Source: Holosporales bacterium (GTDB taxonomy: Bacteria; Pseudomonadota; Alphaproteobacteria; RUG11792). From it: a DNA stretch of 7,442 nt. Shown piece after piece: positions 1-6,146 of this stretch (its first letter is position 1; the number at the start of each line of letters is the position of its first letter). Below the pieces are notes generated by a model. The model was not told the DNA's origin, ran no database searches, and worked only from the letters and a program-made list of their open reading frames with translations. The stretch is from contig JAIROR010000103.1 in the NCBI GenBank assembly GCA_031257415.1, positions 1 through 7,442 of the forward strand. The letters run 5' to 3'. Position numbers and translations under genes: made by a program.

Positions 1-58
1 CTTGCAGAACCAGTCCAGAAGCAGATTTTAAAAGCTCCCGACTTTCTTCAAAATACAT
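1..58 (-). CDS. Possible 5' end of a gene running off the left edge, product unknown
   Basis: Reading leftwards from an ATG at 56-58, the frame stays open to base 1 and gives 19 residues, MYFEESRELLKSASGLVLQ, which have a protein-like mix of charged and aliphatic residues. The frame is also open upstream of this ATG for at least 20 codons, so another start such as the GTG at 65-67 is possible. No strong Shine-Dalgarno sequence is visible; the ATG sits in one arm of a 7-bp inverted repeat (55-75). The fragment is too short to recognise a family, and it could be chance. It has the same orientation as all other genes here. Confidence 0.35.
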   Translation of the reverse strand, partial: MYFEESRELLKSASGLVLQ

Positions 59-75
59 ATGATTCACACATATGT
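55..75. repeat. Short inverted repeat over a candidate start codon
   Basis: ACATATG (55-61) is followed by a 7-base spacer and its exact complement CATATGT (69-75). The left arm contains the candidate ATG at 56-58 on the minus strand. In RNA it would be a weak, AU-rich hairpin over the start; as DNA it could be a dyad operator. AT-rich 7-bp palindromes also occur by chance. Confidence 0.3.
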
Positions 76-597
76 TTATGATTGACGAAGGAGCCACCGA
101 TAGGACGTAATGTGACGTAGTGGGACAAACATGGGACAAAAAATTTTTCTTGCATAAAAATAAAAAAGCATGTTACCATATTATTAACACCTGTTCTTGC
201 GGGCTCTCTTTCCTTGGAAAGTTCGCTGGGTTAACCAGGAGGGTGTTGGTGTATGTGTGTGTCTCTTGGAGTCGGATGATGGTCTTGCGAAATCGATCGA
301 GAGTGGCTTTCTAGATCTGTGTATCCATGGGTTAAATCTGTGTTATAGGCTACTTTCCGAAGATCGGCACAGTCTGTTTCTCGCCTTATCGCAATGGCCA
401 TGTTATCCCCAAGTAACGCCCAAGCAACTCCCGGGCACACCCAGCTTTGGGGCTCCGTTTCTTCCTTCCAAGAAACCCCGATTCTGGCTACTTCAAAAAG
501 GAGCCCATTGTTGCAAGAAACCGTTGAGCGCATCAGCATTCGGCCTCATTCGGCGCAGCTTCATAACGGATTGTAAAATCACAGCGGATCTCAAAGT
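59..597. other. Long stretch without a convincing gene, downstream of uvrA
   Basis: No reading frame here resembles a known protein. The longest open frames are a plus-strand frame at 197-634, which runs into the antisense of uvrA, and a minus-strand frame at 231-539, rich in His, Thr, Pro and Asp towards its end. Neither has a good ribosome binding site or a family-like motif. Small structures seen are a GT-rich run near 243-262, two tandem GGGACAAA copies near 122-139, and a GCCGAATG direct repeat on the minus strand near 539-556. The region may be spacer or the remains of a decayed gene; the sequence does not decide between them. Confidence 0.5.
156..189 (-). terminator. Weak candidate Rho-independent terminator
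   Basis: On the minus strand TGTTA (185-189) and TAACA (171-175) can pair across a 9-base loop, followed after three bases by a T6 run, one A and a T5 run (156-167). The stem is short and AT-rich and the site is about 400 bp past the uvrA stop, so it is a poor but not impossible terminator. Confidence 0.25.
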
Positions 598-3195
598 CTA
601 CAGGCCCATCTTTTTCAGGTATTGGCCTGTATAGCTCCGTTCGCACATTGCGATTTCCTCCGGAGTACCAACAGCCACGACCTCGCCACCTCTGTCTCCT
701 CCGTCCCTACCTATATCGATTATCCAATCTGCTGTTTTTATGACATCAAGATTGTGTTCGATAATAATGATTGTGTTGCCATGTTCGACGAAGATTTGCA
801 GGATCTCGAGAAGCTTCTTAATATCGTCCATATGAAGACCTGTTGTTGGTTCATCCAATATATACAGCGTATTTCCGGTTGATCTCTTGGACAATTCCTT
901 GGATAACTTAACGCGCTGGGCCTCGCCGCCCGACAGAATTGTCGCCTTGTGACCAATGGTGAGATATCCGAGACCGACTCTGCACAAATACTCCAGCTTT
1001 TGGTATATAGATTGTTGATTCTTGAATAGATCCGCGCCTTCATCGATTGTCATATCGAGAACGTCTGCTATACTCTTTCCTCTGAATTTAACCTCGAGAG
1101 TTTCCCTGTTATATCTCTTTCCATTGCACTGGTCGCACATAACATACACATCCGGCAGGAAGTGCATTTCAACCTTTGTTACGCCGTCTCCCTTGCAGGC
1201 ATCGCATCTGCCCCCCTTGACATTAAATGAGAAGCGAGAACTGGTATACCCCCTGGCGCGTGCTTCCGGCATACTCGCAAAGAGATTTCTTATATCGGTG
1301 AAACAGCCTATATATGTCGCAGGGTTAGATCTTGGGGTCCTCCCTATTGGGGACTGATCAATGTCGACAACCTTATCGATAAGATCAAGTCCCCTGATGC
1401 TTTCAACATTCAAGATGTTTGCCTTTTTATGTGCAGATATTTTATTATATGCAGCTTTAAACAACGTATCTATAACGAGAGTTGACTTGCCGGAGCCGGA
1501 AACACCTGTGACGCACGTCAGGGCCCCCAGCGGAAACTTAACACTTACATTCTTTAGGTTATTTGCAGTCGCCCCAACGATTTCTATGCATCTATGAAGA
1601 TTGATTTGTTTTCTTCGCTTGGGAACGGGAATAAACAACTCCCCAGAAAGATACTTTCCGGTTAGGCTGTTTTCATTGCTTATAACCTGCTCGACCGTCC
1701 CTGCCGCCATAACCTCGCCGCCGTGCTCTCCAGCGCGTGGCCCCATGTCGATTATCCAATCGGCGGCTTTCATTGTTTCATCGTCGTGCTCAACGACAAT
1801 GACTGTGTTTTCGTTCTCTTTAAGCTTCTTTAATGTATCTATCAGCTTTTGGTTATCCTTCTGATGGAGACCTATTGACGGTTCATCCAAAACGTATAAA
1901 ACACCAGATAACCCGGACCCTATCTGGGAAGCAAGTCTGATTCTCTGCGCCTCCCCTCCTGAAAGAGTTTCCGATGGCCTAGATAACGCCAGGTACTGCA
2001 GGCCAACATTCATGAGGAATCCCAGTCTATTCTTGATTTCAGTTACAATTTTCTCCGAAATACTTTTCTCTTTACTGGTTAGCCTCTCATACATGTCGCC
2101 GAACCAGTTTGCAGCATCCTCAATGGACATATCAGAAACTTCGGCTATATTCTTGCCATCGATCTTGACGGCGAGGGCTTCTTTGCAAAGTCTAGCCCCC
2201 TTGCACTCCGAGCAGGGATCCTTGTCGACGGAACGAGTTGGACACCCAAAAACTACTTCATTTTCATCGGTTTCTTCGGCATCCCAAAGACCCATTAAAC
2301 CTTTAAATGGACTTGCCGTTATTACCCCCCAGCTCTCAACGAATCCCACTCCTCCGCATTTCTTGCAGGCTCCATAGGGGCTATTAAATGAAAATAGTTT
2401 GGGGGCTATCTCGGGAATGCAGAATCCAGAAACGGGGCACGCGAATTTCTCCGAGAAGAGCCTCTCCTCTCCAGTCTCGAAGTCCTTAACTATCAGGACC
2501 CCCCCTCCATTGCTCAATGCTATCTCGACTGAATTCGCAACTCTTTGCCTGAGCTCTGGGTCAGGCGACGTGGAAACTCTGTCTATAACGAGTAAAATAT
2601 CGTGCTTCTTGGTTTTCGCCAGAGCAACGATATCGTTTAGATCAGAAAGAGTCCCATCTATAAACGCCTTTTCGAAACCATTTCTTCTCGCCGTGGAAAG
2701 CTCCATTTTGAATTCACCTTTCTTTTGCTGCGCTATTGGGGCGAGAATGTATATTTTGGTGCCATTTTTTATTTTCAATATTTCATCAATTATCTGCGAC
2801 GATGTCTGAGCTTTAATGGGGAGCCCCGTTGCTGGAGAGTGTGGAACTCCTACGCGGGCGTATAGAAGGCGCAGATAATCATATATTTCTGTGATTGTTC
2901 CGACGGTCGACCTCGGATTCTTAGAAATAGTCTTTTGTTCTATCGATATCGACGGGCTCAAGCCGTCAATCCTGTCCACGTCCGGTTTTGGCATCAGATT
3001 AAGAAATTGCCGAGCATACGAAGAAAGGCTTTCGACATACCTTCGTTGTCCTTCGGCATACAGAGTATCGAAGGCAAGCGTAGACTTGCCAGAACCACTG
3101 ATACCAGTTATAACAACCAACTTGTTTTTTGGTATGTCGAGGCTTACATTTTTAAGATTGTGCTCTCTAGCTCCTCTTATTTTGATCTTACTCAT
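598..3195 (-). CDS. uvrA: UvrA, excinuclease ABC subunit A, short form lacking most of the insertion domain
   Basis: UvrA is the cytoplasmic damage-sensing ATPase of nucleotide excision repair; as a dimer it finds lesions and loads UvrB. The protein has 865 residues with two ABC modules. Module I has Walker [10 protein letters not shown] at 31-39 (K37), LSGGEAQR at 411-418 and Walker B ending LDEPS at 436-440. Module II has GVSGSGKST at 564-572 (K570), LSGGEAQR at 754-761 and LDEPT at 780-784. The second zinc module is intact (C664, C667, C687, C690). The first has CPVSGFC at 253-259 and CKKC at 277-280, so one usual cysteine is serine, a form I associate with alphaproteobacteria. The UvrB-binding region (about 119-245) is present. 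Only 44 residues separate GGVG (281-284) from CSEC (328-331), where E. coli has roughly 130; this accounts for the length deficit against about 940. The ATG at 3195 has a weak GAGTGAG 8 bases upstream and lies 18 bp after the flavoprotein stop, suggesting cotranscription. Confidence 0.97.
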   Translation of the reverse strand: MSKIKIRGAREHNLKNVSLDIPKNKLVVITGISGSGKSTLAFDTLYAEGQRRYVESLSSYARQFLNLMPKPDVDRIDGLSPSISIEQKTISKNPRSTVGTITEIYDYLRLLYARVGVPHSPATGLPIKAQTSSQIIDEILKIKNGTKIYILAPIAQQKKGEFKMELSTARRNGFEKAFIDGTLSDLNDIVALAKTKKHDILLVIDRVSTSPDPELRQRVANSVEIALSNGGGVLIVKDFETGEERLFSEKFACPVSGFCIPEIAPKLFSFNSPYGACKKCGGVGFVESWGVITASPFKGLMGLWDAEETDENEVVFGCPTRSVDKDPCSECKGARLCKEALAVKIDGKNIAEVSDMSIEDAANWFGDMYERLTSKEKSISEKIVTEIKNRLGFLMNVGLQYLALSRPSETLSGGEAQRIRLASQIGSGLSGVLYVLDEPSIGLHQKDNQKLIDTLKKLKENENTVIVVEHDDETMKAADWIIDMGPRAGEHGGEVMAAGTVEQVISNENSLTGKYLSGELFIPVPKRRKQINLHRCIEIVGATANNLKNVSVKFPLGALTCVTGVSGSGKSTLVIDTLFKAAYNKISAHKKANILNVESIRGLDLIDKVVDIDQSPIGRTPRSNPATYIGCFTDIRNLFASMPEARARGYTSSRFSFNVKGGRCDACKGDGVTKVEMHFLPDVYVMCDQCNGKRYNRETLEVKFRGKSIADVLDMTIDEGADLFKNQQSIYQKLEYLCRVGLGYLTIGHKATILSGGEAQRVKLSKELSKRSTGNTLYILDEPTTGLHMDDIKKLLEILQIFVEHGNTIIIIEHNLDVIKTADWIIDIGRDGGDRGGEVVAVGTPEEIAMCERSYTGQYLKKMGL

Positions 3196-3213
3196 ACTTC
3201 AATCTCACTCTTT

Positions 3214-4317
3214 TCATTTCTCTAAACTTGAACATATAGCTCTGACGGCGGCATCTGCCTCATAGAAACATGAAACCAAATTCCTCCTCTTGCTACAGTA
3301 CACTGCAACATCGCCAATCGCATAAACTCCAAACGCTTCTGTCTCCATAGTATATACATTAACCTTGATCAAGTCACCATTATTAAAACACACCCCAAGA
3401 TCTCTAAGACCAAATATGTCGCATGGAGATGCTTTAAATCCACAGCAAAACACAACGTGATCACAGGAAATTTCTCCGCGGCTGGTGATGACGGCGTTTC
3501 CATCTGTAATTCCTAAAACCTCGAGAGACAATCTGATATCTACGTTTTTCATTCCTTGAGCCGCTTTGACTTTGCTGTATTCCGCTGTCAAAGCCTCTTT
3601 CTTATGAGCTATTATAATTTTCTTAGCATATCTGCTAATGGCAATCGCAAGATCCAAAGCTGAATCGCCACCCCCAACGATGACGACCTCTTTGTCAGCA
3701 TATTTATCAACACAAGAAGCCGTATCGAAACAATAGTGTTGCACAAATCCATCATCCCTATCGGTGGCTCCTTTGATAGGGATGCGCGGCTCCATATTAC
3801 CAATTCCAGTTGCGAGTATTGCTCGTTTCGCAAAAAATTTCCCATTATTCAATGCAAATCCGGCACCATCTCGTTTTATATCAAAGACCTTTTCATTAAT
3901 AAGGAGTCGCTCGTCTGGCAAACACTGCCTTTTCAGAGAATTTATAAATTCACCTGCCCTAATATTGAGAACTCCAGGAACTCCGTATACTTCTTTATCA
4001 GAGTAAAACGAAATGCACTGCCCTCCGACAAAAGGCAAGACCTCAAAAAGCAGAGAAGTTATTCCATTTGACTGACACCTGCGACTGGCATACAACCCAG
4101 CCGCCCCAGCTCCGATAATGGCAACATCAACAAAATCACCTGGTTTTGGCTTCTTTTCACCCAATCCTTTTTCAATATCTACTTCGGATTTCATACTATT
4201 AATATCCACATCAACAAAATCACCTGGTTTTGACTTCTCTTCAACCAATCCTTTTTCAATATCCGCCTCGGATTTCATATCAATATCAACGCCAAACCCA
4301 GGAGCGCACAAACCCAC
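3214..4317 (-). CDS. TrxR-like FAD/NAD(P)H oxidoreductase, probably ferredoxin-NADP reductase type 2, with duplicated N-terminal leader
   Basis: The protein has 367 residues from a GTG start; AGAAGGA lies 4 bases upstream. A TTG two codons in is an alternative. The two-dinucleotide-domain fold is clear: FAD-binding GAGAAG at 69-74, VGGQC at 97-101 followed by YGVPG at 111-115, NAD(P)H-binding GGGDSALD at 215-222, and the C-terminal FAD motif GVYAIGDV at 330-337. The CxxC redox pair of thioredoxin reductase is absent; the corresponding stretch reads HYCFDTASC. This favours the type 2 FNR family, which passes electrons between NADPH and ferredoxin or flavodoxin in the cytoplasm. The C-terminal lid typical of that family, often ending in an H/Y-STS-like motif, is not seen; the protein ends SSLEK. 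Residues 14-41 and 42-69 are a near-perfect tandem duplication (84 bp each), giving an extra leader of about 60 residues before the fold. The gene lies 103 bp after rpsT and 18 bp before uvrA. Confidence 0.88.
   Translation of the reverse strand: MGLCAPGFGVDIDMKSEADIEKGLVEEKSKPGDFVDVDINSMKSEVDIEKGLGEKKPKPGDFVDVAIIGAGAAGLYASRRCQSNGITSLLFEVLPFVGGQCISFYSDKEVYGVPGVLNIRAGEFINSLKRQCLPDERLLINEKVFDIKRDGAGFALNNGKFFAKRAILATGIGNMEPRIPIKGATDRDDGFVQHYCFDTASCVDKYADKEVVIVGGGDSALDLAIAISRYAKKIIIAHKKEALTAEYSKVKAAQGMKNVDIRLSLEVLGITDGNAVITSRGEISCDHVVFCCGFKASPCDIFGLRDLGVCFNNGDLIKVNVYTMETEAFGVYAIGDVAVYCSKRRNLVSCFYEADAAVRAICSSLEK
4124..4278 (-). repeat. 84-bp tandem duplication at the 5' end of the flavoprotein gene
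   Basis: Two copies of a stretch of about 71 matching bases (4124-4194 and 4208-4278) repeat with a period of 84 bp, or 28 codons. Each encodes MKSE-DIEKGL, then a Lys/Glu/Pro segment, then PGDFVDV. The differences are mostly single bases, indicating a fairly recent duplication. The unit includes the first beta strand of the FAD fold (FVDV), but only the downstream copy continues into GAGAAG. Confidence 0.95.
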
Positions 4318-4320
4318 TTG

Positions 4321-4327
4321 GTCCTTC
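4321..4327 (-). promoter_or_regulatory. Ribosome binding site supporting the GTG start of the flavoprotein
   Basis: AGAAGGA on the minus strand lies 4 bases before GTG (4315-4317) and 10 before TTG (4309-4311). Neither internal ATG (4276-4278 or 4192-4194) has a comparable site, which supports translation of both repeat copies. An in-frame ATG at 4336-4338 is cut off by TAG after three codons. Confidence 0.55.
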
Positions 4328-4341
4328 TATTTGGCCATTCT

Positions 4342-4347
4342 ATTTTA
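4342..4347 (-). promoter_or_regulatory. Possible -10 element for the flavoprotein-uvrA unit
   Basis: TAAAAT on the minus strand matches five of six positions of the sigma70 -10 consensus and would start transcription about 20 bases before the GTG. The hexamer 17 bp upstream, GTTTTT, is a poor -35, so read-through from rpsT is an equally good explanation. Confidence 0.25.
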
Positions 4348-4420
4348 ATCATCGCCCACACTAGAAAAACTACCGAGCTACAACAACTCCAAAAGAATCA
4401 AGACAGGATGTGCAGCCAAG

Positions 4421-4566
4421 CTATTTCCCTTCTCCGGTGGCAACTTTAACTTCTCCGGTGGCAACTTCGACTCCTCCAGTGGCAACTTTAACTTCCTCGG
4501 TAACAACTTCGACTCCTCCAGTGGCAACTTTAACTTCCTCGGTAGCAACTTCGACTCCCCCAGTAG
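4421..4566 (-). repeat. 21-bp tandem array encoding the S20 tail
   Basis: Six full 21-bp units lie at 4441-4566, with a partial diverged seventh at 4421-4440. On the plus strand each begins CAACTT. Odd and even units alternate (TTTAACTTC against TTCGACTCC), giving a 42-bp higher-order period; the pairs at 4462-4503 and 4504-4545 are nearly identical. Because the unit is seven codons, gain or loss keeps the frame. Confidence 0.95.
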
Positions 4567-4825
4567 CAATCTTGACCTTCTTGTGCAATCTCGAAATCTT
4601 TCTAGAGGCAGTATTTTTATGCATGATATTCTTCGCCGCTCCCTTCATGATTTCTTTTTGCGCCTTCGAAAATGCATCCAAGATCTGCCCGTTCTCACGA
4701 TGCCCCAAAATCGCCTGCTCGACCTTCTTTATAAAGGTCTTAATCCTACTCAAGCGACTGGTATTAACCTCTGTCTGCCTAATCGTTTTCCTTATGCTCT
4801 TCTTGGAAGACTTGTGACAAGCCAT
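4421..4825 (-). CDS. rpsT: 30S ribosomal protein S20 with a 49-residue heptad-repeat C-terminal extension
   Basis: Residues 1-85 are a typical S20: SSKKSIRKTIRQTEV near the N-terminus, then RIKTFIKKVEQAI (27-39), AQKEI, and the diagnostic AAKNIMHKNTASRKISRL (63-80). S20 is a small basic helical protein that binds 16S rRNA early in 30S assembly. The family normally ends just after this point, at about 85-90 residues. Here seven heptads follow (86-134), alternating VATGGVE and VATEEVK types and ending VATGEGK, for 134 residues in total. The tail is neutral to acidic with balanced Glu and Lys, unlike the basic body. The ATG at 4825 is preferred over an in-frame TTG three codons upstream, because MACHKSSKK matches S20 N-termini and AAGAAGAG lies 11 bases before the ATG. 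In many alphaproteobacteria rpsT adjoins dnaA; that arrangement is not seen here. Confidence 0.93.
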   Translation of the reverse strand: MACHKSSKKSIRKTIRQTEVNTSRLSRIKTFIKKVEQAILGHRENGQILDAFSKAQKEIMKGAAKNIMHKNTASRKISRLHKKVKIATGGVEVATEEVKVATGGVEVVTEEVKVATGGVEVATGEVKVATGEGK

Positions 4826-4867
4826 AATATACAAAACTCTTCTTAACTAAACGAACTCTACACCATT

Positions 4868-4896
4868 ATGCTAGCACGTAGCCCCACGATATTCAA
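4868..4896 (-). promoter_or_regulatory. Probable sigma70-type promoter of rpsT
   Basis: On the minus strand TTGAAT (4891-4896), a 17-bp spacer and TAGCAT (4868-4873) form a good promoter, with TGC just before the -10 giving an extended -10 element. Transcription would begin near 4861, about 35 bases before the rpsT ATG. The -10 resembles that of the aldolase promoter (TAGGAT). Confidence 0.6.
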
Positions 4897-4931
4897 TAGT
4901 TTTTTAAAATTGCATAAACTCAGCACTGGTT

Positions 4932-5984
4932 CTATTCACCCGATTGCTCTAGGCTGGCCTCCATGTCGGCTATCAGCTTGCCAATCGATTCTTCCGTCGT
5001 TGCCCAGCTCGTGCAGATTCTGATGACACTTGATTCATCATCTACTTTCTTCCAATTTGCGAATAAATATTTTTCACTCAACCCTTCTAGGACTCCGTTC
5101 TGCAATATTGGAAATAACTGATTCGTCTGGCTCTCAATGAAAAACTCAACCCCCTTTTTCTTCAAGGCATCCCTCACAAGTGAGGCCATCTTGTTGGCAT
5201 GCTTCGAAAGTTCGAAATACAAATCATCCTCAAACAGGGCAGTAAATTGCAAGCCAAGAATCATGCCTTTGGCCAACAGTCCTCCCCTCTGTTTGATAAT
5301 CGATGTGAAATCCTCCGCAATATTCTCATTTTTTATAACAATTGCTTCTCCCAATAAGGCACCTTGCTTTGTTCCCCCAATATAAAAAGCATCGCAGGAC
5401 TCAGTTATAAACTTGAGATCCACGTCGTTGCCCTCGGCGCACAGGCCGTATCCCAATCTCGCTCCATCAATATAGAGATATAAATTCCTATCCTTGCAAA
5501 CATCCGAGATTGCTTGCAACTCATCCTTTGTATACAAAGTTCCATATTCTGTCGGAAAACTTATGAAAACAAGCTTTGGCTGCGCAATGTGCACGCGGTA
5601 GTCGCTGTCAGTATATTCTGAATAAAAACTTTCGATCTGCTCTGCGGTTATTTTCCCATCATCCGTCGAAATTGTCGAGACTTTGTGTCCAGTTGCCTCA
5701 ATTGCCCCGGCCTCAAGCGTCGCAACGTGCCCGGTTGTCGGAGAAATCACGCACTGATGCGGCCGAAGCGATGCAGAAATAACGAGCAAATTCGCCAGAG
5801 TTCCCCCGACGACGAAACGCACATGTAGGTCATCATTGCCACATAATCCCTTTATTAATTCCCTAGCCCTCTCACAATACGTATCCTCTCCATAGACGCC
5901 TGCCTGCCCAGTATTTACCTCAACCAGCTTCCCTAGAATTTTCGGATGAATCACCTCGCTATAATCATTGCAAAACCTTATCAT
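4932..5984 (-). CDS. ltaE: Low-specificity L-threonine aldolase (PLP-dependent, fold type I)
   Basis: This 350-residue enzyme belongs to the beta-eliminating lyase/threonine aldolase family, which cleaves L-threonine or allo-threonine to glycine and acetaldehyde in the cytoplasm. Visible landmarks are FCNDYSE at 4-10, YGEDTYCERA at 31-40, GGTLAN at 60-65 (phosphate-binding region), the PLP-stacking histidine in SPTTGHVATLEAGA at 81-94 (H86), cofactor aspartate in YIDGARLG at 171-178 (D173), and the Schiff-base lysine in GGTKQGALLGEA at 203-214 (K206). Length is normal for the family. The frame continues upstream to a TTG at 6068, but that adds a Cys-rich 28-residue leader overlapping a strong promoter, so the ATG at 5984 is chosen; only a GGTGG-like sequence precedes it. 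The gene symbol is by family; the GGTK-G motif resembles the subgroup found in alphaproteobacteria and pseudomonads rather than E. coli LtaE. The substrate preference cannot be read from the sequence. Confidence 0.9.
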   Translation of the reverse strand: MIRFCNDYSEVIHPKILGKLVEVNTGQAGVYGEDTYCERARELIKGLCGNDDLHVRFVVGGTLANLLVISASLRPHQCVISPTTGHVATLEAGAIEATGHKVSTISTDDGKITAEQIESFYSEYTDSDYRVHIAQPKLVFISFPTEYGTLYTKDELQAISDVCKDRNLYLYIDGARLGYGLCAEGNDVDLKFITESCDAFYIGGTKQGALLGEAIVIKNENIAEDFTSIIKQRGGLLAKGMILGLQFTALFEDDLYFELSKHANKMASLVRDALKKKGVEFFIESQTNQLFPILQNGVLEGLSEKYLFANWKKVDDESSVIRICTSWATTEESIGKLIADMEASLEQSGE

Positions 5985-6039
5985 AATAACACCACCACTA
6001 CCGCAACATCCACAAACGCAGCATAACCATATATGTACG

Positions 6040-6068
6040 ATCCTAACAAACAAACAATACTTTGTCAA
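6040..6068 (-). promoter_or_regulatory. Probable sigma70-type promoter of the threonine aldolase gene
   Basis: On the minus strand TTGACA (6063-6068, perfect -35), a 17-bp spacer and TAGGAT (6040-6045, four of six) are followed by an expected start near 6033, leaving a leader of about 48 bases before the ATG at 5984. This explains the open but unlikely coding extension upstream. Confidence 0.65.
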
Positions 6069-6072
6069 GATA

Positions 6073-6119
6073 GCGAAACCTGCGCTTCTCTAAACGCCGG
6101 AAGAAGCACAGAATTTCGC
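6073..6119. repeat. Nested inverted repeat upstream of the aldolase promoter
   Basis: Outer arms GCGAAA (6073-6078) and TTTCGC (6114-6119) enclose inner arms GCTTCT (6084-6089) and AGAAGC (6102-6107) around a 12-base loop. It fills most of the gap between the unknown gene's stop and the aldolase -35. No T-run follows on the minus strand, so it is not a standard intrinsic terminator. It could be an operator, an attenuating structure or chance. Confidence 0.35.
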
Positions 6120-6146
6120 AGAATTATCAAAAGTGTTGTTGTTGCG

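Noticed and set aside
231..539. 102-codon minus-strand open frame downstream of uvrA
   Set aside because: The translation looks like random sequence, with a His/Thr/Pro-rich end, no recognisable domain and no good start signal. It remains possible as a decayed gene.
197..634. 145-codon plus-strand open frame beside uvrA
   Set aside because: Its 3' end is antisense to uvrA, it has no family-like motif and no clear ribosome binding site, and it opposes every other gene here.
3214..4317. Thioredoxin reductase (trxB)
   Set aside because: The dinucleotide-binding motifs fit, but the catalytic CxxC is missing, so disulfide reduction by the usual mechanism is not supported.
4378..4569. 63-codon minus-strand frame with LPLEESK-type heptads
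   Set aside because: It is another frame of the 21-bp rpsT array and lacks its own start context; the S20 frame explains the array.
4421..4570. CRISPR array
   Set aside because: The units are directly abutting 21-bp repeats without unique spacers and are translated in frame at the end of S20.
4410..4817. 135-codon plus-strand frame over rpsT with PPVATLTS-type repeats
   Set aside because: It is antisense to a clear ribosomal protein gene and open mainly because the 21-bp unit contains no stop.
4897..4919. Terminator after the aldolase gene (AGTTT/AAACT pairing around an AT-rich stretch)
   Set aside because: The stem is only five AT-rich pairs with no following T-run in a fitting position; it overlaps the region just upstream of the rpsT promoter.
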